This document shows, one piece after another, positions 22,069 to 33,201 of a stretch of 64,000 nucleotides of DNA. Below the pieces are notes generated by a model. It did no database searches and had not been told where the DNA came from. It was given only the letters and a program-made list of their open reading frames with translations. This stretch comes from Chrysogorgia sp. JL179-B06 (lineage: Eukaryota > Cnidaria > Anthozoa > Scleralcyonacea > Chrysogorgiidae). The translations under genes were made by a program, and so were the position numbers. The number at the start of each line of letters is the position of its first letter. Position 1 is the stretch's first letter. The stretch lies in NCBI GenBank assembly GCA_035772405.1, contig JAYKKM010000070.1, positions 777,001-841,000 of the forward strand, written 5' to 3'.

Positions 22069-24227
22069 TTGGAAGTCGTGATTGAGCACAATACAGTGGC
22101 GTCGGAGTCCTCTACTCAGTTTAAAATGGAAAGGAGCTGTTTCACGATTTCGCAGATCGTGAGAAAAGAGACAGAGAATGTCAGATTTCTGAATTTAAAG
22201 GCGAAGGTGATATCTGTCGAAGAAATAGATATGGTGGGAAGATATCCCGATCATAAGATGAAAAGGGAAATTCTGCTTGCAGATGAAAGTGGACAGATCA
22301 CAATGGTACTTTGGAAGGAGAGGGCAAAGTGTATAGAGTTTAATGTGAACGATGTCGTAAATATTGAAAATGCCGTTGTCACAAGTTTTAACAACCAAGT
22401 GATGCTAACGACGTCATTCGAAACGACAATAGTGAAAGTAGACGAAGAAATAGCTGTTGCAATTGGAGTCAAAGCAAACCGTAAACGGGGCCTGATTACC
22501 TCTGTCGAGACCAATATTCAGGCGATAAAAGAGTTTAAAGAGGCTTACAAATGTGTGAATTGCCGAACGGAAATAGAGAGTGTGTTTGTGCGTATCATTG
22601 GTAACATGTACCAGGTGTTCCACAACGTTCTTGTTACGAGCGTCGTCTTTGATTAATGAATGTAGATTTCTTTTGTTTTTGAATGAGGAGTGGTTTACTG
22701 CTAACACGGGGGTAAGTGAAAGTCGACTGAAATGTTCTCTTGTGTGCGATGTTGCAACAACAATATTGCGAATATTTTCATCAAAGTGGCTAGCATTTAA
22801 TCGTTTTAACCAATCAGATTTAATGTTCCCACGGTGTAAATTTCACAGCGAGATATTTGAAATCTGATTAATTGCAACGAGATAAACGAAAACGTTTTAA
22901 ACGTGAAATGACTCGAAAAAACGTTTGCGGTTTGTGTAGGCGTTCGTTCCCAACTCACGATTTCGGGTCGAGTTTGATAAAAATTAATTTGCCTTTTGTG
23001 CATAGTTTTTTTGGTTAGGGTAATAGTAGGGTTGAGATCGTAATATAGCTTGGCGAAGTCCTTTCACTGGCATGTAAATATAGCCACAGCGTATTTTCGT
23101 TTGCAGATTCCAATGCCGACATTGCGTATTTCTTACCAACGTAACAACGATAATTATATAACAGAATCAAGGCCGAAATATTCCTTTAGATGTATTTTAA
23201 CTTCTCTTAACTTGTTGTATTATTAAAATTCCTGCTCTGGGCTCTGTTGTATTTATATGTTGAGTAAAACCTCTGACTCATCTTGCGAGGGCTCGCTTTT
23301 GTATATTTTCCCGGCGAAATTGACTTGTCGCGAAATTGACTTGTCGCGAAATTGACTTGTCGCACCATGAAAGAGGACGATGGTAAGTTCTTTGCGTTTC
23401 TTTTATTATTTTGTATGCTGTCATTTTTATTTTTGGTTTTTGATTATAACCTTCCATGATGCGACAAGTCAATTTCGGCGGGAAAATATACAAATGCGAG
23501 CCCACAGAAGATGAGTCAGCGGTTTTACTCAAGTGCTCAGAACTGTCAAAAATGTGTTGGAATTATAAATATAAATGGATCAAGCTATGTGTTTTAGTCA
23601 GCCAACTCCGAATTACAAATTGGACAAGAACAGAGAACAGGAATTTTAATAATACACAGATCTGAAATGAGCAATGAAACAGAACAAGGTAATTGTGAAG
23701 TTAAAATACATCTAAAGGAATATTTCGGTCTTGACTCTGTTATATAATTATCGTTGTTTACGTTGGTAACATGTAATTTTGTACTCGGTAACTTATAAGA
23801 AATTACCCATTACACTGTTTTTCATTTTGCAGTTATGCCATTAATAAACACGTGGATTAATAAAACCCACTTCAAAGATGCCCATGTTGTTTGGCAATTT
23901 CCTTACTGTAATTCATTGAATTTTTGGACATGACTATAAATATATAGACATTCGATTACAATATTTCAATTTTATGTTGGACAATTGTTTCGAATCTTCG
24001 AAGCAACCTGAAGAATGTGCTCGCGGTTGATTGCAAATTGATCATGGCAATCTGACAATGAAATTTGCAATACAGCATTGTAGATGTATGTTGCAACATT
24101 GTTTGATTTTTCGTCGTTAATGGGATTCAATACTACAGTATATCATTTGGTTATATTGTAGGTGATCCTTCATATTTTTGAGTGGAAGGTACCAAAGGTT
24201 GAACTGAATGAGGAAGATGTCGTGTGA
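22069..24227 (+). CDS. Two-exon OB-fold / zinc-ribbon protein (RPA-like single-strand DNA-binding family), one frameshift
   Basis: Exon 1 (22069-22711) opens MEVVIEHNTVASES. It carries an OB fold at residues about 41-125 (FLNLKAKVISVEEID, REILLADESGQITMVLW, VNDVVNIENAVVTSF, VMLTTSFETTI), the pattern of RPA1/SSB OB folds. A zinc-ribbon knuckle, YKCVNC, follows near residue 160. The second knuckle, TCTRCSTT (about 22604-22627), lies in the next frame, so a single-base change near 22600 splits the ribbon. The second frame stays open to a strong GGTAAGTG donor at 22711. Exon 2 starts at 24162 after ATTGTAG, joins in phase 0, and ends at TGA 24225-24227 after 21 codons including HIFEWKVPKVELNEEDVV. 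RPA-type proteins bind single-stranded DNA through such folds. The exact role of this multicopy family is unknown. Confidence 0.55.
23133..23769. mobile_element. 637-bp foldback element in the OB-fold gene's intron
   Basis: The arms start TTACCAACGTAACAACGATA (23133) and end with the complement at 23769. They include shared blocks ATAATTATATAAC, CCGAAATATTCC, TTTAGATGTATTTTAACTTC, ACTCATCTT and GTATATTTTCCCG. The arms converge on a centre at about 23370-23440. The left inner arm has three tandem copies of GCGAAATTGACTTGTC; the right has one. No convincing coding content. Confidence 0.8.
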
Positions 24228-25984
24228 AAGTGTTGCAATCAAGATATTCAATGAGGCTCGATTTATACCGAAAGGTGATAGAGTATGGCTGTCTGCTGAC
24301 AGACATGTACAAAGATGATTTGGAATGCAGTGGATGTGTTAATGATGAATCTACACAAAATAAAAGGGCGAAAAGTAAAGAGGGTTCCAGGCAAGAAGAT
24401 GGCAGTGATCTTATGATGACTGAAGAGGAAGAAGGGAGATTGTTATCTGGGGATGATGATAAAGTGAAAGTGGACTAGATCTCTGTTTGTTGGTACATAT
24501 GGATTATTGTTATAAAGTTCAGTTTTTCAAAAGTTGTAAAAGAAATTAGAAAATTGATGCTCAATGAGGTATAATTTGAGTATCGTGTTTGTTGAGTGTC
24601 CTTGAATGTTGACATGTTCTGCGAAGTATATATGTATATACTTGTTGCCTTTTTTTTCCGAGGATTGTTTATATTTACATGCATTAAGGGTATTGTTACA
24701 TATTTCACTTTTAGTATAATTATATATTAACTATGTTTCATCTTGGTACTGCAGTACCCATGAAATACGTTACTTTGTAATTTGTAAAGTTTTGAATCAA
24801 AATAAATGCTCAGATTGATATTGACATTACGGATCTCATTGATCTGTGCAACCTAATTGCAAAATGGCCATTCTCGATCCTAGCTAATGGGCAAATATGT
24901 TTGAGTTTGATTACTGTACTACATTATTGAGTGTTCTTTTGGCTTGGTTTGATAACTTGACATATAGACACTATAGGACAAGGTTTTCTAATTTTTTATT
25001 ATAAAATATGCAGAAGTTAATTCACCAGTTGATTCAAATTAATGACATTGTTATACATTGTTTATAGTTATTGGTGCTGAATAAGTAAATTATTTTCTAA
25101 AATTATGTGAAAAGAAATGTTTTTAGAGAAGCAGTGAATTTCGTAGCACAGCAATCGTTGTCTGCACGTATGATCCACAAACACCATATTTTCTTTATTG
25201 TGATCGAAGTATAGCATTCATAGCACTTCAACATCAGCATGATGTTATTTGTCACAATAAATTGGTTGTCTTGCATCCATCTGTGTTTGTCACTTGGATT
25301 GAAGTGTGTATATACAGTATATACAGTATATACATATGGTAGTATAGTTAATGGAGGAAAGTGTTAAAACGGTTATGCATTAATTGCTTATTAAAATAAA
25401 CAATATTGAAACAAGGTTTGAAGGTAACCAGTATTATGTTTGGTATACTGGTAAAAATGTGTTACAATCAGGAAGAAGAATATTAAATCATGGTGTTGCT
25501 TCTGGTGATCGTATTGGCCATCTCCTAAAAAGAGTAAAAAGATAACAATTTATGAGCCGAAGATATAAACATGTAAATTAAAATATAATCTACAAAAAGT
25601 TGCCACGCATTTCTAATTAACAGAATTAAGAAAGAACTTGCCTGTAAGATTATTCCAAATTTGGAATGAGTTATTCAGGTTAAAGTAATAAAATTACTTT
25701 AGCTGAACCGTTGTTCCAATAGCATGAGGACCAATTGTTTTTATCAAAAAATTTGTTTTGAAAAAAGTATTGATTTAAAATTTTGAATGGTGGTTGTTAG
25801 TGTACTTCACAGAAAACTTTGTTTTTGCATCATTTTTATAATTAGAATTTATTGTAATGGTAGTGGCCTTTGCTTTTGTATTAAAAGTACATAGCATTCT
25901 TGTTTAAAAAATTCTGAATATGAATACACTATAAGTCACAATATAGCTATATTTATTTCTGCAATCTGTCAAATCTGGCTAGTT
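24228..25984. other. No confident gene
   Basis: An 84-codon frame (24224-24478, plus) overlaps the OB gene's last codon. It ends in an acidic/lysine-rich segment (TEEEEGRLLSGDDDKVKVD) that looks protein-like, and it could be an alternative last exon. ATACAGTAT is tandemly repeated near 25307-25334. The rest is A+T-rich and unassigned. Confidence 0.35.
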
Positions 25985-26460
25985 TTTCATTTATATGATT
26001 GACAACCAGATTGTTTTATGATCACTAAAATAAGTTTCTAAAATCCCTGAATTTACAATTTCAGAAATAGTTTTACAGTATATATGGTCGATGAGAGAGT
26101 TATTATCTGTTGTGTAGTCTGATATTAATTGTACATAGCTATTGTCTCTAACCATAACATTGTACAGAGGACTTCTGTCTGTTTCACATAACCAATTTAC
26201 ATTAAAATCTCCAATTATTACATTTTCATCAGAAGTATCATTAATACAGAGAACTTCTCTCAATGCTGAACATAACTGACGTACGGGTATTTTTGGAGAG
26301 CGATATACACCAATGATTGTTATGTTTAGGTGAGTGGTTACTTTAATGATTGTAAGTTCGATGCCATTGATATTTAATGACTGTAGGGATAACCAGGGAC
26401 AAAAGGAACTCTGTTGTACACTGCTGTACCACCGAAGGGTCGTTCACCATTTGCAATTGA
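25985..26460 (-). pseudogene. Endonuclease/exonuclease/phosphatase (EEP) domain fragment
   Basis: In minus-strand sense the region reads GIELTIIKVTTHLNITIIG, VYRSPKIPVRQLC, then VIIGDFNVNWL, SLIDHIYCK and YFSDHKTIW. GDFN, DH and SDH are the metal-binding and catalytic motifs of the apurinic-type EEP endonuclease used by LINEs and by Helentrons to nick target DNA. The N-terminal catalytic Glu region is not recognisable and there is a frame break around 26390. No RT or helicase adjoins, so parentage is open. The layout resembles the Helentron endonuclease at 28453-29050 more than the LINE at 43.8-44.4 kb, but this was not aligned. Confidence 0.55.
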
Positions 26461-26476
26461 ACAACTGTCATTACGA

Positions 26477-26653
26477 AACAAGACGCCAGCTAGGCGTTAA
26501 CTTGGGCTACTTAATCAGTGGACAAATTAGGGACATATGGCATGCATATTGCCTGCAGAGGTTGGGCGGCTTGCAGGGGGTATGGGTATGCAATGGCCCC
26601 AATGGGCATGTTAGACAGTTGGAATTAGAAAAACGCTCACGGCTCACTTGTCT
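26477..26653 (+). repeat. Dispersed repeat A, copy 2
   Basis: Shares AACAAGACGCC(A)GCTAGGCG, TTAACTTGGGCTACTTA, then after a longer middle CAGTTGGAATTAGAAAAAC and CTCACTTGTCT with 19405-19500. Confidence 0.75.
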
Positions 26654-27083
26654 CAATTTTTTTCAATATTAATATTATACATGTATGGAGAACCTAGATC
26701 TGGACAACATATAATTCATTTACTGTATATTATGGTATTTTACTGTCAATTATTAAACTGAAGTGAAGTACATGACACAGTATTGTGACATTTTGTGTAC
26801 ATATATTCTAGTTAATTTCAGTTGCTGTATACTGTTTTGATAGTGTTCACCATTTCCATTTTTCATTGGATATTTGAACCAGAATAATGATTTATTTATG
26901 ACATACATCAGATGATATGTAATTGCCATGGAAACAGAACATCTAAAGACACAGTCACACTGTTTATGTTCGATATATTCAGACCATTTTTGCTATTTAT
27001 AGTCTTCTTTAACAACTCGACATGAAAATTCTTTATAAAAGAGAGATGTACGAATGGCAAAACATATGCAGTGAATCAAGTTC
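26654..27083. other. No recognised gene
   Basis: Unassigned A+T-rich sequence. ATTGCCATGGAAAC at about 26924-26937 is a near match to an RFX X-box, without a supported gene nearby. Confidence 0.35.
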
Positions 27084-27505
27084 ACTGCTTTGACCTTTGT
27101 TGACAGTCGCTTGGTTTGATAATGGCAATGTTACATTCACAATGCATTCCATCGATTCAAGCATGTGGTTAAAGCAAAGTTATTTTGGTGGATATTGAAA
27201 TAACGGTAATTTCTTCGACTTTGGCTGCATGAATGACAGTTGTTTAATTTGATAATGGCAATGTTACAATCACAATGCATTCCATCGATTCAAGCATGTG
27301 GTTAAAGCAAAGTTATTTTGGTGGATATTGGAATAACGGTAATTTACTCGACTTTGGCTGCATGAATGACAGTTGTTTTATTTGATAATGGAAATGTTAC
27401 AATCACACAATGCATTCCATCGATTCAAGCATGTGGTTAAAGCAAAGTTATTTTGGTGGACAATGGAATAACGGTAATTTCTTTGGCTGCATGAATGGCG
27501 ACTTG
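27084..27505 (+). repeat. Tandem array, ~133-bp unit, about three copies
   Basis: GATAATGG(C/A)AATGTTACA, CATTCCATCGATTCAAGC, ATGTGGTTAAAGCAAAG and ATAACGGTAATTTC recur at 133-bp then 135-bp spacing with over 90% similarity by eye. No open frame spans the units. Confidence 0.9.
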
Positions 27506-27645
27506 AAATTCCACTGAGTTTGTAATCATGATGATATTTTCAATGGCCACTAGTGATGGGAATTATGCCAGTGAAGTTCTGTCTCAGTTGACTTTGTGGA
27601 CTGCGCATTGATATTTAAATGCCTTTAGCACTTTACTCCACACTC

Positions 27646-27905
27646 AGTGTTAATTTGTCTGCTCTTTCATTATACGATACCAGTTATGTCAAAGTCATTT
27701 AATACCAGAGTAATAAATTGGTGGTTGATGGTTTAATAGCTTCAACTGTGTGTTCGTAAAGGCCCTTTACTTCAGATGCCAGTGTTAATTGGGTTTGCTG
27801 TTTCATTAATACCATAATTATTATGTCGATATTATAAGGTCATTTAATATACACCAGAGTATTAAATTGGTGGTTGGTGCTGAACTCACAACTTCAACGT
27901 TGTGG
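27646..27905 (+). repeat. Tandem duplication, ~135-bp unit
   Basis: AGTGTTAATT (27646 and 27781), CATTTAATA..CCAGAGTA, TAAATTGGTGGTTG and CTTCAAC(T/G)(G)TG recur once with moderate divergence. Confidence 0.65.
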
Positions 27906-28166
27906 CAATGATGCCTTAATGTGAGTATTGCTGAGGTTTTTCATGATTCTAACAGATCTTTAGTTTTGTCTGAAATATGAAACAGAAAAAAATAAGTGAG
28001 TTAAAAAGATATTAGGAACTTTGCAATATTAAAGAACAATTACATAGAGATTCAATACATTTTTTTACTTACATTAATTTGTTGTCCCATGGTTCTGGTT
28101 GTCCAGGTGTTCTACTGTAAGTCCTTTTCAGGACAGAGCCACTGAGCATAGGTGCACCATCCCAGG

Positions 28167-28262
28167 GGTGGGCCATTAGAAATCTTTGGGAGAGGGGTAA
28201 AAAAATATAAAGGTGTCACAGAAATTGTCACCCTCTCTCTGCAAGATTTCTAATGGCCCACC
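28167..28262. mobile_element. Short MITE with 20-bp perfect inverted ends
   Basis: GGTGGGCCATTAGAAATCTT at 28167-28186 and its complement at 28243-28262 are perfect. CAGGGG precedes the left arm. No coding capacity. A hAT-type terminus (CAGNGG) is possible on the left only. Confidence 0.75.
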
Positions 28263-28452
28263 ACTTAATATATTAAATATGGTTTGTGAATATACAATGT
28301 AGATGCATGGACGTCTGAGGAAACTATGTACAATAGGTGTAAGATAAACTTGCTTGATAACAATTGCCAGAAAGAATTGCCAGATATAAACTACATGTAA
28401 TTAATAATTAATATAATATTTCAATTAATGTGACAGACATAATTAATATTCC

Positions 28453-29050
28453 CTAGTTGCAATATTGTACTACGATTTTGATAGCATCATGATCAGAATA
28501 ATACACATCGACTACATAATTGTCAATTATTTGAAATACTGTGGATCTAACATACACATGGTCTAATAAGCTACCAGAAGATATAAATGTAGGTTTTGTT
28601 ACAATCTGAGTGTAATTGAGTGATGCCATTAAAGATTTTAGTGGTTGAACTTGATTGTCATTCAAGTAATTCATATTAAAGTCACCAAAAATCATGTCAA
28701 TTGTATAACTATTAAAGACGTATCCCAAACAATCTACATATTGTAGGATGTTGCAGGCTTGTTTTCGATATAGCAAAAGAAAAGTTCTTTTTTCTTGGGA
28801 TTGACTATTAACCACGTCAAATTTTAGTGCATTTAGTGAAGGGAAGTATTCATAGTGTTTGATTTCTACAGTATTTCTAGTGCAAAGTGCCATACTCGAA
28901 TATTTATCAGTATCATGATCTTGACGGTGGAGTTTGAAAGGACTGAGGTTATTTAAAATTTCATTGTCAAAATCCTGAGGTAGTAGTTGAGTTTCAGTAA
29001 GAGCTATGATGTCACTGTTAAAAACTCTTGAATCAAATTTAATATCGATG
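28453..29050 (-). pseudogene. Helentron C-terminal EEP endonuclease domain
   Basis: The domain continues from the helicase region after a frame slip in an A-run near 29058. It reads LLNIRSLKK, then IALTETQL (catalytic Glu), MALCTRNTVEIKHYEYF, MIFGDFNMNYL, GSLLDHVYVR and YYSDHDAIKIV, ending at 28453 with the normal closing SDH motif. EEP domains fused to the end of Rep-helicase proteins are the hallmark of the Helentron branch of Helitrons, where the enzyme is thought to assist target cleavage. From 29030 to the end the frame is intact (about 190 codons). The protein as a whole is not made, because of breaks upstream. Confidence 0.7.
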
Positions 29051-31050
29051 CTATGTTTTTTTGAGAGATCTTATATTTAAAAGTGATATGGTCAAAACAT
29101 TGAAATTGTCTTGCAGCACAGTTGTTAAATGTGGTACCATACATTCATTTTGTAGTCTTTGGTATTCTTCGAGAACTTTAGGATTTGCTTTAACATGTGT
29201 ACTCTCAATTTGTCCTAAAATATAGAGAACTTGTAAAGACGTTGCACGGCTTAAGGCAACATAAATTTGTCCATAGTTAAATGCTCTCTGTTTCATTAAG
29301 TCAGAACTGATTACAACTTTTTCAAGTGTTAGTCCTTGAACTTTATGTATAGTACATGCCCAAGCAAGTGTAACAGGGAATTGTACTCTCTGTATTTCTG
29401 GGGAAGATGCTTTACCTGTCTAATTTTAATCTTTGCTAGTACAGGTTCAATGGGAACCACTTTGTTCTCTCGTGCAAAAAGGTTGCCATGTGTGTTAATT
29501 AAGTTTTTACCAGCATTTGGGTCATCAAATTTTATATAGAGAACAGTTGGTTTTTGGGTATTTTGATTGACATAAATTTTAAATACAGTACCCATTTATC
29601 CATTTGAGTCTATCTTAAATACTGATATTTGTTGTAAGCATTACTCTAGCTCCTTCTTTGATCAGAATTTCATAATCAAGTCCACCAGTTTCAGACCGTC
29701 CTCTTGCTAATACTCTATCAATATCTTGTTTCCTTACATTCGCTGGATATTGATCTTTAGCTTTAAGAATAAATAAGGATCCAGAAAGTTCTTCTAGTTT
29801 TTTCTTGTTATGTTTATCAACAGGAGCATTTTCAGCGCAGATATGAAGTGCAACTGATGGATAATTAGGATCAGATGGGGATATTGATCTTGATTGGATT
29901 ATCTGAATGTCATCTTCTGTTTGAGTAGCAGTCCTTATCCTGTTAAGAAGTTCAATAAACGCTTGGTCATTTTTCTGTCATGATTTTATCAAGTTCTATC
30001 ATTTTGAAGACTCTCCATGGATGGCATAGATTAAAAGTATCATTTTTGTAAGAATCAAATACAAATCTCTTACGTATTGGTAGAAGTTGGCAAAGATCAC
30101 CTACAACTATAATAGTAATTCCTGCAAATAGCAAAGAACTTGTGGTGCCAAATATATCTTTTAGTCTTTGGTGGATATGAAGTAAGGTAGTGTTTCCAAC
30201 CATAGAAATTTCATCTATTATTATTAGCTTTAGGTCAGATAATTGTGTTTTCTTTTGGTCTGACATTGCAGGTACATTATCACCAGTTTCTTTGGGAATA
30301 GCAAGACCAGTATTAATTGTTGTTCCATCAATGTTTATTGCAGCCACACCTGTTGGTGACATAAGAAGAACTGTTGGTAATTCAGGGTTAATAGGAGGAT
30401 ATCTAAATGTTTTAACTGCTGTATGGTATATTGTTTTAATCAAGTGACTTTTGCCACCGCCACCAGTTAAGAAAAGATAGAGTGGTTCTATTTCAACAGG
30501 TTTTAAGCTGTTCATGTTTTTCATTGCATCTCGGCACCATGAGACAAATGTATCATATGCATGACGTTGCTCAATGTTCAAGGACCTTACAGTTTGGCGT
30601 AATATATCATCAGATAAGTCTGTTGGCCGGTTGTAAGAAGTAATTACTCCAGGGTTAGTATTTTGATTAGATTGTGTTGGATCAAGATGTGATATATTGT
30701 TCATTAAATGATTCATGTGGGTCATCTTGCAATTCACCTTGCAAATCTGCATTTTCTTGATCATTAATTGAATCATATGAACGAATATTGCCCTGGTTTG
30801 ATTTTAATACTTCAAGTGCCTCACTAAGAGCATCTGCATCAGGTTCGAATATTGCTCTGTTGTGCTCAACAATAGGTTGGACATCAGGTTCATAGAACTT
30901 CGATGTATATGTTTGATCTGAAGCCAATAGATTACTTTCATCTCGCCATGGACAATAGAGCATAAGTAAATGGTGAAAATAAGATTCTGGTTCTTTTCTT
31001 TTGCTCGGTGTATGATACCTTAATACAGCCTTAACCTTTCTACATTTCAT
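29051..31050 (-). pseudogene. Helentron PIF1-like helicase region
   Basis: Superfamily 1 helicase motifs are in order on the minus strand: LYLFLTGGGGKSHLIKTIY (Walker A region, near 30480-30425), LLMSPTGVAAINIDG (Ia), LIIIDEISMVG (Walker B), IIVVGDLCQLLPI (III), then PSDPNYPSVALHICAENAPV (29900-29820) and MGTVFKIYVNQ. The end is FNYGQIYVALSRATSLQVLY (near 29290). The frame breaks near 30700, 29970, 29610, 29390 and 29058. The Walker A loop reads TGGGGKS, two residues shorter than the GxxxxGK(S/T) rule, so ATP binding would probably fail even if frames were intact. The segment 31050-30682 links Rep and helicase. Confidence 0.7.
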
Positions 31051-31053
31051 GTA

Positions 31054-32956
31054 TTAATTGGTGTTAATTAATTTTATTTTTTTGGGAAGGCATTGTGTTG
31101 TATCACTTATGGTACTTTGCGTTTCAACCAAGTCATCTGTTAGAACATCAGGTTGGGAATATTTTGTTTCACTATAATCAATTTTATAATCTTTATAGTA
31201 ATATGCAGCAAATTCTGCCAGACATAATTGATCAACAACTGGAATTGATGTTGGTCTAATGCTGTAACGCTGAATTATATTTGACTTAAAGATATCAGTA
31301 CTATCATCATCTAGTTCATCAAGCTCCACTTGTGTTTTAGTCACACGTACCCTTTTTTCTGGAAAATCTGTACTAACAAAAACAGTTTTTGGAAATATTT
31401 TCCTCAACCAAAGTTCAGGCATTGATCTGTAGACACATTCTTGTGAACTAACCTCTCTTGTAGAGAGAAAAGCAGCCCCAATTTTTTTCAGGCCATCTCT
31501 AATATTCATGTTAGCAGCTTTTGCTTCTTTTGCTGCATTTGTAATAGCTTGAGAACATTCAGTTTCATCATTTGATGTTGCATTATAATCTGGCTTGGAT
31601 GGGTTTAATACTTCGTCTATTTTCTGTTTGACTGAGGTCAGAATCTGTGTTCGCCTGTCGAGTATATTACTCTTGATTTGCTCGTCTAGATCATCATTAA
31701 GAGGTTCTGCTACTATTGTGCTTTTGGTAAAAAATTGGCCAAAATTAAATCTACAACTAATATTTTTGTATTTTCGGCAGGTTTTTGAATGATTGTGCTT
31801 CTGATAAGTTTTAACTAACTCATGTAACTCTGGTTCCGTATCCTCATCTGGAAGATAGGCTTGTACATGGTTATCTATAAATTCTACATAAGCTTCTTTG
31901 TTGTCAGATGTAAGTTTGGGGGAGTTAGATGTCCATATTAATGCATGTAAGTGAGGAGACCCTCTCATTTGAAATTCAATGCGGAGTGCATAATAAATAT
32001 ATTATACCTATTGGGTTAAGTTTACTAAGCAAAACTTCGGTGAAAAATGTTTCAACTCTGTGTTGAAAATGCTTTGCAACAACAACAGGATTAAGATTTA
32101 GCATTGAACATCTTTCATTGTAAGACAAAGCATCAAGTTGCTCGTCAGTCATGTTTTTGCCATGTGTTCTAGATATAATCTGAAACAATTCAGGCCATCT
32201 AAGATCAGCACATGATAATGTCATAAACCATGTTGGAATCCCAAGTTGTTTTACCATTGCTACTACTTCATACATAAATTTTTGCCAGTAGGGTGGTGTG
32301 CCTGGTATTTGCCTTAAAAACAAATATGCCTGATCTTGACAAATTAAACCTTTTAACTTGTTTAAATCTGTTTTTATTTCTGATGCAGTGACAGGTTGGC
32401 CATGTATTTTTTTTAGCTATATTAATACTATCTGATACCTTTTTCTGTTCTGTAACAAACTGTGCAAAGAAAATATATTCTGGATTTGTTGCAAACCTTC
32501 CACTATAATGTAAAAGTCGAGCATTAAAGTACTTGACTGGTAACAATTTAATTTTCCTATCATCTGTATACCCAAACTGTCCCTTTGGAAACAACACTGG
32601 AAATGCTAGCTCTTCACATTTTGTATCTCTCATTATTGATCAGGATGTCTATTTTCTCCAGGTGCAATATTGTACACTTCATTACCTAATGAACAATTTT
32701 TATTACCTTGTATTGTTATGGGGTAATCTGGTAATACAGATTGTAAACATGTCTCATTAGTTGCTTGTCTATACTCATTCAATGGGTCATCTCTTTCCTC
32801 AGTATCATCATTATTGGTTAATACATCTTGCTTGCAGGTATCACTTGAAGACAAATTTTCATTTTTATCAAAATTTGTACCTGAAGAATTCTCATGTCCT
32901 AAACTTTGAAGATTTGCACTGATATTGTTTATATCAATTGTTATATTATCATACAA
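31054..32956 (-). pseudogene. Helentron N-terminal (Helitron_like_N) and Rep region
   Basis: An acidic N-terminus (32956-32633) is followed by CEELAFPVLFPKGQFGY, then PYWQKFMYEVVAMVKQLG and TWFMTLSCADLRWPELFQ. Next come LSYNERCSMLNLNPVVVAKH and RVETFFTEVLLSKLNPIG, and after a one-base slip at about 31978 MRGSPHLHALIW with the HUH histidines (31968-31933). A VSSQECVYRSMPELWLRK block follows near 31450. HUH Rep enzymes nick one strand using two tyrosines. In this copy the segment between NPSKPDYNA and TSNDETECSQA (about 31590-31560) seems to have lost the stretch where the YxxxYxxK motif should lie. Breaks also occur near 32633 and 32320. Confidence 0.7.
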
Positions 32957-33022
32957 TGGGTTATTTAACTTGAGCCAGTTAAGAGCAGAAAGAAGTGGAA
33001 TGTCGAAAGAAGAAATGTGAGG

Positions 33023-33201
33023 CTTCGTTGTGATTCAGGATCCAAATGCCATTCGTGGAAACTGGACCATCGGACGAATTATCAACGTGTATCTGGGGAA
33101 AGATGGAATACGAAGTGTCAAGATTAAAACTCCTACATCAGTGTCAGCGACCGATTACGAAGATCACGGTGATTTACCCCGCAGAAGAATACGAAGATAA
33201 A
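33023..33201 (+). pseudogene. C-terminal tail of a BEL/Pao Pol (DUF5641-like)
   Basis: A short plus-strand stretch reads GFVVIQDPNAIRGNWTIGRI, then INVYLGKDGIRSVKIKTPT. After a one-base slip at about 33142 it reads RPITKITVIYPAEEYEDKG before TGA at 33199-33201. A Trp...GRI..V..G.DG..R...VKTP....RPI.K pattern is the C-terminal domain of BEL/Pao polyproteins, beyond the integrase. Everything upstream is missing: the sequence meets the Helentron's 5' end at about 32960-33000. No gag or RT of this element is present nearby. The BEL gag at 62-64 kb is a separate piece. Confidence 0.65.
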
